DNA from: Streptomyces sp. SID8352
GTDB taxonomy: Bacteria > Actinomycetota > Actinomycetes > Streptomycetales > Streptomycetaceae
Length of the DNA: 64,000 nt
NCBI RefSeq assembly: GCF_009862265.1
Contig: NZ_WWGX01000035.1
Span: 65,786 to 129,785, forward strand
Reading direction: 5' to 3'
Positions 47,945-55,647 of the stretch are shown here, piece after piece (positions within the stretch are counted from its first letter, which is position 1; every line of letters begins with the position of its first letter). Both the position numbers and the translations under genes were made by a program. Under the pieces are notes generated by a model that saw nothing but the letters and a program-made list of their open reading frames with translations, was not told the origin of the DNA and searched no databases.

Positions 47945-48925
47945 TCAGGAGGCGCCGTCGCGGCCCTCCTCCCACAGCGGGGTCAGCCGCATCAGCCGCT
48001 CGTCGCGCCAGCGGACCCGCTCCTCCCACCGCTCCAGCGGGAGCAGGGCGCGGCGCTGGGCCACCGCGTCCGACACGAGGTCCTCCGTCCACGGATCGTC
48101 CTGCCCGCGCTCGGCGCCCATCCGGGCGTAGGCGGGCCCCATGGTCCGCGCGTGCGCGGCCAGCCCGCCGCGGCTGTTGAGGTCGGCGGTCTCGAACGGG
48201 CCGATCAGGCTCCACCGGCGGCCGAGACCGCTGCGGACGACCTCGTCGATCTCGTCGGCGGTCGCCACCCCGTCCCGCAGCAGGCAGTAGGCCTCGCGCA
48301 GCACCGCCCCCTGGAGCCGGTTGAACACGAACCCCTCCGGTTCGTGGCGGACGGTGACCGGGCGCAGCCCCGCCCCGGCGTAGAGGGCACGGGCCCGCTC
48401 GGCCGCCCACCCGGCGGTGGCGGGGGAGGGGACCACCTCGATCACCGGGATGAGGTAGGGCGGATTGCCGGGGTGGCCGACCAGGACCCGTTCCCGCACG
48501 GTGCCGGGCAGGCCCTCGGCGAGGAGGCCGGGGCGGATCGCGGAGCTCGAACTGGCGAACACCGCCCGCTGCGGCGCGCTCCGCGCGGCGCGCAGGATCA
48601 GGTCCCGCTTGACGTCCGCCCGCTCCGGGGCGCACTCCTGGACCAGCGCCGCTTCCGCGACCGCCTCCGCCAGGTCGTCGGTGAACGCGACGCGGGCCCC
48701 CGTGGCGGCCGGGTCCCCGGCGAGCCCGTGGGCCGCCAGCCGCTCCAGGCGGTCGGCGAGTTCGCCCCGGGCGCGCTCCAGGGACGCGGGAAAGGGGTCC
48801 CACACCCGCACGGTGTGCCCGGCCCGGGCGAAGACGATCGCGAAGGCGACCCCGATGGAGCCGGCCCCGGCGACCGCGACCGGAGCCGGAGCGTCCGGCG
48901 GGGGAGCGGAGGGGGTGCCCGTCAC
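47945..48925 (-). CDS. 3-hydroxyacyl-CoA dehydrogenase-family NAD-dependent dehydrogenase
   Basis: This dehydrogenase has about 326 residues. The N-terminal Rossmann motif VAVAGAGSIGVAFAIVFARAGHTVRVWD binds NAD. ASSSSAIRPGLLA and VGHPGNPPYLIPVIEVVPS carry the catalytic region of the family, and the C-terminal helical domain has GFVFNRLQGAVLREAYCLL. The HPxNPP pattern and overall length resemble the L-gulonate 3-dehydrogenase/lambda-crystallin branch as much as classical fatty-acid enzymes. The GTG at 48925 is preferred because it forms a GTGA overlap with the upstream gene. It is the third gene of an operon with the aldehyde and alcohol dehydrogenases, so a role in further breakdown of the same carbon skeleton is likely. 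Confidence 0.8.
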   Translation of the reverse strand: MTGTPSAPPPDAPAPVAVAGAGSIGVAFAIVFARAGHTVRVWDPFPASLERARGELADRLERLAAHGLAGDPAATGARVAFTDDLAEAVAEAALVQECAPERADVKRDLILRAARSAPQRAVFASSSSAIRPGLLAEGLPGTVRERVLVGHPGNPPYLIPVIEVVPSPATAGWAAERARALYAGAGLRPVTVRHEPEGFVFNRLQGAVLREAYCLLRDGVATADEIDEVVRSGLGRRWSLIGPFETADLNSRGGLAAHARTMGPAYARMGAERGQDDPWTEDLVSDAVAQRRALLPLERWEERVRWRDERLMRLTPLWEEGRDGAS

Positions 48926-50160
48926 ACCGACCACCAGCCGCGGTCGTTGTCGTAGCCGCGCCGCAGGATCTCGACCACCGACGCGTGGGTGAGGTCGCGC
49001 GGGTTGTTCGCCGTCAGACGGGTCGCCAGCATCGCCTGGTCGGCCACGCGGGAGAAGTCCCCCGGGTCCAGGCCCAGCGTCCGCAGATCGGTCGGGCAGC
49101 CGACGGTCTCCAGCAGCTCCTCCACCCGGGAGATCCCGGCCCGCGCCTGCTCCATGGGCGCCGCCCCGGGAGCGGCGGCCCCGAGCAGCCGCCCGATCTC
49201 GGCGAACTCCGCGACCCGGGCCGGGAGGTTGAAGCGCATCACGTACGGCAGGAGGGCTCCCACCCCGAACCCGTGCGAGGTGCCGGTCAGCGCGCCGATC
49301 GGGGACTGGATCGCGTGCGCCGCGGCGGTGCCGGCGGTGTTGATGGCCATCCCGGCGTTGTAGGCGGCCAGCATGGTCGCCGAGCGTGCCCCGATGTCGG
49401 ACGGGTCGGCGACCACGGCCTCCAGGGAGGTGTTGAGCAGGGTCAGCCCGCTGCGGCAGAAGATGTCGGTCAGCGGGTTCTTCCCGACGTAGAGGTGACG
49501 GTCCAGGAACTCCGGCGTCACGTCCTTGACCCGGTCGGTGAACGTCTCGACCAGATGGGTCAGCGCGTCGGCCGCGGTGGCCGCGGTGAGCGCCGGCGGG
49601 CAGGTGAGGGTCAGCTCGGGGTCGATGACCGCGGCGTACGGCTCCAGGTGCGGGCTGGCCACGCCGACCTTCATGCCCCGCTCCCGGTCGAAGACGACGG
49701 AGACGCAGGTCACCTCGGCGCCGGTGCCGGCGGTGGTGGGGACGGTGACGACCGGGAGCCCGGGTCCAGGGACGAGGAACTCGCCGTAGTAGTCCCGCAC
49801 GTCGCCGCCGTGCGCGAGGACGGCGGAGGCCACCTTCGCCAGATCGAGGCAGGACCCGCCGCCGACCGCGAGCAGCGCCTCCACACCGGCGCCGCCGTAC
49901 TCCCGGACGACGGCGAGCGCGTTCTCGCGGGGCAGGTCCGGCTCGGTCCCGGAGAACACCGAGACCGTGAGCCCCTCCGCCTCGACGGCGGCCACCAGGT
50001 CCGTGAACACGGCCGATCCCGCCATGCGGGCGTCGGTGACGACCAGGACGTGCCGCGCGATCCCGGCGAGCAGACGGGGCAGGTGGCGCCGCTCACCGGG
50101 ACCGAAGAGCACGGTCCCGGGCTGGCGCAGCACACCGGTGGGGAAGACGTCCGCGCTCAC
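48922..50160 (-). CDS. Iron-containing alcohol dehydrogenase
   Basis: This group III (Fe-dependent) alcohol dehydrogenase has 412 residues. VGGGSCLDLAK is the nucleotide-binding motif and TVPTTAGTGAEVT follows. Metal ligands are supplied by DALTHLVET and the AAAHAIQSPIGALTGTSHGFGVGALLP region, which contains three histidines. The start is the GTG at 50160, overlapping the aldehyde dehydrogenase stop (GTGA). With that enzyme it could convert an omega-hydroxy acid to the semialdehyde and then the diacid. The substrate is not evident from the sequence. Confidence 0.85.
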   Translation of the reverse strand: MSADVFPTGVLRQPGTVLFGPGERRHLPRLLAGIARHVLVVTDARMAGSAVFTDLVAAVEAEGLTVSVFSGTEPDLPRENALAVVREYGGAGVEALLAVGGGSCLDLAKVASAVLAHGGDVRDYYGEFLVPGPGLPVVTVPTTAGTGAEVTCVSVVFDRERGMKVGVASPHLEPYAAVIDPELTLTCPPALTAATAADALTHLVETFTDRVKDVTPEFLDRHLYVGKNPLTDIFCRSGLTLLNTSLEAVVADPSDIGARSATMLAAYNAGMAINTAGTAAAHAIQSPIGALTGTSHGFGVGALLPYVMRFNLPARVAEFAEIGRLLGAAAPGAAPMEQARAGISRVEELLETVGCPTDLRTLGLDPGDFSRVADQAMLATRLTANNPRDLTHASVVEILRRGYDNDRGWWSV

Positions 50161-51650
50161 AGTCCGGCCCCCGTCCCGTTCACGGTGATCGCCAGGTACT
50201 TGGGTTCGAGGAACTCGTGGATCGCCTCGTGCCCGCCCTCGCGGCCCAGGCCGGAGGCCTTGATGCCGCCGAACGGCGCCGCCGGGTCGGCCATCACCCC
50301 GCGGTTGACGCCGACCATGCCGAAGTCGAGGCGCTCGCTCACGGCGATGGCGCGGTCCACGTCACGGGTGAACACGTAGGCGGCCAGCCCGTAGCCGGTG
50401 TCGTTGGCCGCCGCGACCGCCTCGGCGACCGAGTCCACCGGGTAGATCGCGGCGATCGGCGCGAACAGCTCCCGGCGGCAGATGTCGCCCGCCGCCGCCC
50501 CCGCCATCGAGAAGACGGTCGGTTCGAAGAAGAACCCGTCGCCCGGCACCTCCCGGCCGCCGGTCAGCAGCGTCGCGCCGGTCTCCCGGAAGCCGTCCAC
50601 CAGCTCCCTGACGGTGTCGCGCTGGCGGGCCGAGATGATCGGGCCGATCTCCGTGTCCGGGTCGAACCCGTCGCCGACCCTCAGCTTCTCGGTCAGTGCC
50701 ACGAACCGGGCCGTGAACTCCTCCGCGACCCTGCTGTCGACGATGATCCGGTTGGCCGCCACGCACGCCTGACCGGCGTTGCGGAACTTGCACAGCACCG
50801 CCTGCTCCGCCGCCAGTTCGAGGTCGGCGTCGTCCAGCACCAGGAACGGGCCGTCGCCGCCCAGCTCCATCGAGGCGTTGGTGATGTTCGCGGCCGCCTG
50901 GCCCAGCAGGGTGCTGCCCACACCGGTCGAACCGGTGAAGCTCACCTTGCGCAGCCGGCTGTCCGCCATGAGCGCCGCCGACACCTTCGCCGAGGACGTG
51001 GTGTGGACGAGGTTGACCACACCTGCCGGGAAACCGGCGTCGTGCAGGGCCCGCACGAACAGCGCACAGGTCAGCGGCGTCTCCTTCGCGGACTTCACCA
51101 CCACCGCGCAGCCCGCCGCCAGCGCCGCCCCGGCCTTGCGGGCGATCATCAGCAGCGGGAAGTTCCACGGGGTGATGAGCAGGCACGGACCCACCGGCTG
51201 ATGGGTGGTCACGATGCGGTAGTCGCCCCGGGAGCCGTGCGCGTAGGTGCCGTGCAGGTGCGCGATCTGCTCGGCGTACCAGAGGAAGAAGTCGGCCGAG
51301 AGCTGGAACTCGCCCCGGGCCTCGCCCAGCGGCTTGCCGCTCTCCAGCGTCATCGTCTCGACGATCTCGTCGGCCCGCTCCAGGAGCAGCCGGTGCGCGC
51401 GGTGGAACAGGTCGGCGCGCTCGCGGGGGAGCACGTGGCGCCAGCCGTCCTGGGCGGCGACGGCCGCGTCGAGGGCGCCGAGCGCCTGCCCGACGGTGCC
51501 GTCGGCGACCTCGGCGACGGTCCGGCCGTCGGCCGGGTTGACGACCGGGAACGTCCCGGCGGCAGGTGTCCACGCGCCGTCGACGTACAGGCCGACGGGA
51601 ATCTCCCGTCCGCGGACCTGCGCGGTGACCGGCGCGGTCGGAGTCGTCAT
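50157..51650 (-). CDS. NAD(P)-dependent aldehyde dehydrogenase (succinate-semialdehyde-type)
   Basis: This aldehyde dehydrogenase has 497 residues. ITPWNFPLLMIARK (about 159-172), the coenzyme loop FTGSTGVGS, the general base Glu262 in ELGGDGPF and the nucleophile Cys296 in NAGQACVAANR are all present. Overall pattern and length resemble semialdehyde dehydrogenases. It is the first gene of the minus-strand catabolic operon and is divergent from the GntR-type regulator, which is the likely controller. Confidence 0.9.
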   Translation of the reverse strand: MTTPTAPVTAQVRGREIPVGLYVDGAWTPAAGTFPVVNPADGRTVAEVADGTVGQALGALDAAVAAQDGWRHVLPRERADLFHRAHRLLLERADEIVETMTLESGKPLGEARGEFQLSADFFLWYAEQIAHLHGTYAHGSRGDYRIVTTHQPVGPCLLITPWNFPLLMIARKAGAALAAGCAVVVKSAKETPLTCALFVRALHDAGFPAGVVNLVHTTSSAKVSAALMADSRLRKVSFTGSTGVGSTLLGQAAANITNASMELGGDGPFLVLDDADLELAAEQAVLCKFRNAGQACVAANRIIVDSRVAEEFTARFVALTEKLRVGDGFDPDTEIGPIISARQRDTVRELVDGFRETGATLLTGGREVPGDGFFFEPTVFSMAGAAAGDICRRELFAPIAAIYPVDSVAEAVAAANDTGYGLAAYVFTRDVDRAIAVSERLDFGMVGVNRGVMADPAAPFGGIKASGLGREGGHEAIHEFLEPKYLAITVNGTGAGL

Positions 51651-51745
51651 GGAAGGGGCCCTCCTCGTTTCGGCGGCAGCAATACGGCGGCGGGCCGGCC
51701 GGCCCGGCGGGACTGCCCCCGGTGCCGCACGGCGCGTGCACGCCC

Positions 51746-51763
51746 ATGACGTATGACCGTCAT
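51746..51763. promoter_or_regulatory. Operator-like inverted repeat between aldDH and gntR
   Basis: ATGACG-N6-CGTCAT is a perfect 6-bp-arm inverted repeat in the 236-bp gap between the divergent aldehyde dehydrogenase and GntR genes. TAATAC at 51768-51773 beside it could be a -10 element. It is the best candidate site for the GntR-family protein encoded next to it. Confidence 0.45.
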
Positions 51764-51886
51764 CCCGTAATACGCTAGGGGTCCGAGGGCCGGATCAGGC
51801 CCGGTGCATCGATTTGAGACAGCTGCCCCACGGACCGGGACCGCCCCGGGGACGCCGGGCAGCGGCTGGAGTTTGAGGAACCCGTC

Positions 51887-52561
51887 ATGAGCACCCCGAG
51901 ACTGACCCGGCACGCGGCACCCCTGCGGCAGCAGATCACGCGCCTCCTGCGGGAGGACATCCTCAGCGGTGCCCACCAGCCGGGCGACGCCCTGCGGGAG
52001 AGCGCCCTGTGCGAGGCCTACGGCGTCTCCCGCACCGTCGTCCGGGAAGCGCTGCGCCAGCTGGAGACCGAACGGCTGGTGACCGTCGTCGCCCACCACG
52101 GCCCGGTCGTCACCGTCCTGACCCCGCAGGACATCGAGAAGATCTACGAGGTCCGGCGCGCCCTGGAGGGCCTGGTGGGGGAGCTCTTCGCGGTCCACGC
52201 GCCGGAGCGGGCCAGGACCGCCCTGCGGGAACTCCTGGCCGGAATGGACGTCAGCTACCTCCGGGGCACCGTCCGCACGCGCGAGGAGGCCAACGAGCGG
52301 TTCTACGGCCTTCTGCTCGAAGGCGCCGGGAACCCCGTCCTCACCGAGGAGGTCGCCCGCATCCACGCCCGGGTCCAGATCTTCCGCCGCTACGCCTTCA
52401 CCGACGCCCGGCGGGCACGGATCTCCTTCGAGCACTTCGGCCGCATCACCCGGGCCGCCGCCGTCGACCGCGACCCCGCCGAGGCGCGCGCCGCGTGCGA
52501 GGACCACGTCCGGGGCGCGGCGGCCCTGGCCGCCGAGGAGCACCGCCGCCGCACGGCCTGA
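51887..52561 (+). CDS. GntR-family regulator (FadR/FCD type)
   Basis: This 224-residue regulator has an N-terminal winged helix (about 10-75; LRQQITRLLREDILSGAHQPGDALRESALCEAYGVSRTVVREALRQLETERLV). A helical FCD ligand-binding domain with the histidine and acidic residues of the metal-dependent effector site follows. The divergent aldehyde/alcohol dehydrogenase operon is its probable target. FCD-type GntR proteins usually answer to small organic acids, which agrees with a diacid-forming pathway. Confidence 0.85.
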   Translation: MSTPRLTRHAAPLRQQITRLLREDILSGAHQPGDALRESALCEAYGVSRTVVREALRQLETERLVTVVAHHGPVVTVLTPQDIEKIYEVRRALEGLVGELFAVHAPERARTALRELLAGMDVSYLRGTVRTREEANERFYGLLLEGAGNPVLTEEVARIHARVQIFRRYAFTDARRARISFEHFGRITRAAAVDRDPAEARAACEDHVRGAAALAAEEHRRRTA

Positions 52562-52682
52562 GGGGACGGCGGCCCGCACGGTCCGGGGCCCACCGTCTTC
52601 TCCTATTACCGGATGATGTGATGTGGCACTATACGCGCCATGTCGCACAATGCTCCGACTCTGCTCCAGGAAGGAGAAGAGC
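52562..52682 (+). promoter_or_regulatory. Promoter region of the AcoR-like regulator gene
   Basis: This 121-bp gap has an AT-richer part at 52602-52660 with CTATTACC, GATGATGTGATG and CACTATACG. TGTCGCACAAT at 52641-52651 resembles an element in the other regulated gap at 60565-60575. AGGAAGGAG precedes the start codon. The exact promoter was not resolved. Confidence 0.35.
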
Positions 52683-54398
52683 ATGTCGATGGCGCCAATC
52701 CACACGCTCAAGGACGAGTGGCTGACAGGGGGCACCGAACGCATCGGCGTCGCACCCGAGCTGCTGCGGTCCTGGCAGCGCTCCCGGGAGGCGCTCGGCG
52801 TGCCGGCCAACGTCCGCGAGGTTCCGCACGTGGCGGAGGACGAACTCGACCAGCATCTCCTGGACCTGTTCCAGGCGCCGATGTCCCGCTTCTCCAGCGA
52901 CCTGTCCGGAACGGGCGTGGGGCTGCTCCTGGCCGACGCCCAGGGCCGCATCCTGGGCCGGTGGGCCGCTGACCGCGACTCCTCCCGCCACTTCGACCGG
53001 GTCGGCACCGGCCGCGGCGCCGTCCTGGACGAGTCGCTGGTGGGCACCAACGGCGTCGGCACGGTCCTGGCGACCGGGCAGAGCGTCCAGATCACCGGTG
53101 CCGAGCACTACGCGGACATGTACAGCGACTCCGTCTGCACCGGGACGCCGATCCGGCACCCCGCGACCCAGAAGATCGTCGCGGTGGTGACCCTCTCCAG
53201 CGGGCTCATCGACGGCCGCTCACTGCTGCGGCCCATGGTCAGAGCGGTCGCCGACCAGCTCGAACAGCACCTCCTCGACGTGGCCTCGCCCAAGGCGCGG
53301 GCCGTCTTCCAGGCGTTCCTGGACGCCTCGAAGGCACGGGCCGGCGCGGTGGTCGGGTTCGGCCCGCAGGGGCTGATCATGCAGAGCCAGGGCGCCTCCC
53401 GGCTGTCCAGCGCCGATGTCGCCGCGCTCGGGGACCTGGCCCAGCGGGGGTCCGACGGCCGGTTCGTCGTCGAACTCTCGAGCGGCCCCACCGAGGTCCG
53501 GCTGGCGCCCGTGGAGGGCGGCGCCGGGGCGATCGTCTCCCTCCAGCGCGGCAGGACCCCGGCGGTCACCGCGCCGGGACGCGCCCGGCCCCAGCTCATC
53601 GGACGCTCCCAGGACTGGATGGCGGCCCTGCACGCCGTCGCCCGGCGGCGCGAGGCGTCCCGCCCGGTGGTCATCGCCGGCGAGTCGGGCGTCGGGAAGA
53701 CCTCCCTCGCCCTGGGACTCCCGTTCCGTCCGGGCGAGGACGGACCGGGCGCCCACATCGTCATCGACACGGTCGAACGGACCCTGGTGGGCGGCAAGCG
53801 CTGGCTGCGCGGCATCGCGGAGCGGCTGCAGAGCGGCGCGCCCGTGATCGTCAAGGGCATCGACGCCCTCGACCCGGCGGCGCGCATCGCCCTGGCCGGG
53901 CTGCTGGAGATGAGCGTCCCCAAGGGCCCCGTGATCCTGACCGCCACGCTGCGCACGGCCGCCGAGGCCGAGGAGACGGCGGTGGGCCTCGGGGCGTCGC
54001 ACGTGTGGGTCCCTCCGCTGCGGGAGCGCACCGCCGACCTGCCCGCGCTGTGGCGCTACTTCACGGACCGCGCCATGCCGGGGGTCGGCCTGGAACCCCG
54101 CTCGGAGACCCTCGACCTGCTCACCGGCTACGAGTGGCCCCGCAACCTCAAGGAACTCCACAACGTCGTCGAGGGGCTGGCCCTCGCCGGGAAACGCGGC
54201 TACGTCCTCCCCGGCGACCTGCCGGAACGCATCCAGGGCGCCCGCGCGCTGACCATGATCGAGCGGGCCGAACTGGAGGCGATCTCCCGGGCGCTGCGGG
54301 AGACCGACGGGAACCGCTCCCGCGCCGCCGAGATGCTGGGCCTGTCCCGGGCGACGATCTACCGCAAAATGAAGTCCTACAAGCTCACCGGCACCTGA
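52683..54398 (+). CDS. AcoR-like regulator: GAF domain, AAA-like core without GAFTGA, Fis-type HTH
   Basis: This regulator of 571 residues is built like a bacterial enhancer-binding protein. It has an N-terminal GAF-containing sensor (about 20-200; GTGVGLLLADAQGRILGRW, ESLVGTNGVGT), an ATPase-like core with Walker A GESGVGKT (around residue 333-341), and a C-terminal Fis-type helix-turn-helix (NRSRAAEMLGLSRATIYRKM). The sigma-54 contact loop GAFTGA is absent; instead LPFR (346-349) follows Walker A. Actinobacteria of this type lack sigma-54, so activation must work through another sigma factor. The ATG at 52683 has AGGAAGGAG upstream; an upstream ATG at 52623 was rejected. It is likely the activator of the importer and monooxygenase genes that follow. 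Confidence 0.85.
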   Translation: MSMAPIHTLKDEWLTGGTERIGVAPELLRSWQRSREALGVPANVREVPHVAEDELDQHLLDLFQAPMSRFSSDLSGTGVGLLLADAQGRILGRWAADRDSSRHFDRVGTGRGAVLDESLVGTNGVGTVLATGQSVQITGAEHYADMYSDSVCTGTPIRHPATQKIVAVVTLSSGLIDGRSLLRPMVRAVADQLEQHLLDVASPKARAVFQAFLDASKARAGAVVGFGPQGLIMQSQGASRLSSADVAALGDLAQRGSDGRFVVELSSGPTEVRLAPVEGGAGAIVSLQRGRTPAVTAPGRARPQLIGRSQDWMAALHAVARRREASRPVVIAGESGVGKTSLALGLPFRPGEDGPGAHIVIDTVERTLVGGKRWLRGIAERLQSGAPVIVKGIDALDPAARIALAGLLEMSVPKGPVILTATLRTAAEAEETAVGLGASHVWVPPLRERTADLPALWRYFTDRAMPGVGLEPRSETLDLLTGYEWPRNLKELHNVVEGLALAGKRGYVLPGDLPERIQGARALTMIERAELEAISRALRETDGNRSRAAEMLGLSRATIYRKMKSYKLTGT

Positions 54399-54528
54399 CG
54401 GCGGTTCCGGCCCCCTCCCGCAGCCCCCTCCCGCAGCGCTCCTCCCGGCCCCGCGCCCGCACCGCGGCACGCGGCACCGGCACGGCGGCACGGACACCGG
54501 CCGCGGCGGGGTGCGGCGGGCGCCGTCC

Positions 54529-54563
54529 GGTGCGGTCCGGGAACCCTCTTCCCGGACCGCACC
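54529..54563. terminator. Bidirectional 15-bp hairpin terminator
   Basis: GGTGCGGTCCGGGAA (54529-54543) and TTCCCGGACCGCACC (54549-54563) are perfect arms around loop CCCTC. The hairpin lies between the convergent ends of the AcoR-like regulator gene and the ABC permease gene. Confidence 0.85.
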
Positions 54564-54585
54564 GCCGCGTGTCCGCGGGCCGTCC

Positions 54586-55647
54586 TCAGCCGGCCGCGGG
54601 CAGCGCCCTCCTGCGCCGGGCCGCCCGGCGCAGGACGGGGGCGGCCTGGCGCAGCAGGACCACCGCGGCGAGGACCGCCGCCTGCGCGATGAGCTGCTGG
54701 GCGTCGTTCCAGCCCAGCGAGCGGAGCAGCTGGCCGAGCTGCGTCAGGAACAGCGCCCCGATGCCGCTGGCCACGATGCTCGCGATGCCGCCGGACAGCG
54801 CGGTGCCGCCCAGGACGACGGCCGCCACGGTCGGCAGCACATAGCTGTCCCCGATGAACAGGCCGGGGGTCCGGGTGTAGCCCGCCAGCAGGACCCCGGC
54901 GACACCGTAGGCGAGGCCCGCGAAGCCGTAGGCGGTGACCTGGTGGCGGACGACCCGGATGCCCAGGGCCGAGGCGGCGGGCACGCTGACCCCGATGTAC
55001 GTCAGCCGCCGTCCGGCCGCCGACCGCCTGGCGACGACACCGCCGACGGCGAGGACGGCGACCGCGATGAGGAAGGTGTTCGGGACGCCGAGGGTCCGGT
55101 CGACGGAGAACCGGCTCAGCCCGTCGGGCGCCGTGGCCGGCGAGCCGCCGGAGATCTTCAGCACCGTGCCGAGCAGGACCGCGTTCATGCCGAGGGTCAC
55201 GACCAGCGGCATCACCCGGGTGACGGCGACCAGCACACCGTTGAGCAGGCCCACGAGGGCGGGCGCGGCCACGGCCACGGTGATCGCCAGCCATGTCGGC
55301 CAGCCGTGGTACTGGACCGTGCAGGTGGAGACGGCCGCGGCGAGCGCGATCATGCCCGGCACCGACAGGTCCAGCCCGCGCTGCTGCACGACGAGGGTCT
55401 GCCCGGCCGCCGCGATGGCGAGCACCGCGGCGAAGGGCAGCATGCTGAGCAGCGGTGCCGAGCCGGTGCTGCCGGGCGCGATGGCGGGACTGAGGGCGAA
55501 CAGGAGCAGCGTGGCGAACGTGATCCCGGCCCAGCCGCCCGAAAGGAGGCGGCGCCAGGCCATGCCCCCGCCGGAGCCGTTGTCGTTCATGTCGTCCTCC
55601 CGGGGACTGGGAATGCGGCGCGGGGCGCCGGAGGGCCGTGTGCTCAT
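54586..55647 (-). CDS. ABC importer permease (RbsC-like)
   Basis: This is a permease of 353 residues from the branched-chain amino acid/ribose importer superfamily. Multiple hydrophobic helices are visible from about residue 38, and LVVQQRGLDLSVPGMIALAAA and VLGGTALSGGIASIVASGIGALFL are family hallmarks. The start overlaps the stop of the ATPase-permease fusion (ATGA). With the permease half of the fusion it would form the heterodimeric membrane channel of the importer. It is the last gene of its operon, ending at a strong hairpin. Confidence 0.85.
   Translation of the reverse strand: MSTRPSGAPRRIPSPREDDMNDNGSGGGMAWRRLLSGGWAGITFATLLLFALSPAIAPGSTGSAPLLSMLPFAAVLAIAAAGQTLVVQQRGLDLSVPGMIALAAAVSTCTVQYHGWPTWLAITVAVAAPALVGLLNGVLVAVTRVMPLVVTLGMNAVLLGTVLKISGGSPATAPDGLSRFSVDRTLGVPNTFLIAVAVLAVGGVVARRSAAGRRLTYIGVSVPAASALGIRVVRHQVTAYGFAGLAYGVAGVLLAGYTRTPGLFIGDSYVLPTVAAVVLGGTALSGGIASIVASGIGALFLTQLGQLLRSLGWNDAQQLIAQAAVLAAVVLLRQAAPVLRRAARRRRALPAAG

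Noticed and set aside
44403..48803. Minus-strand frame of about 1460 codons across the DUF917, PucR and racemase genes
   Set aside because: Antisense shadow; each covered segment has a recognised gene on the plus strand or in another minus frame.
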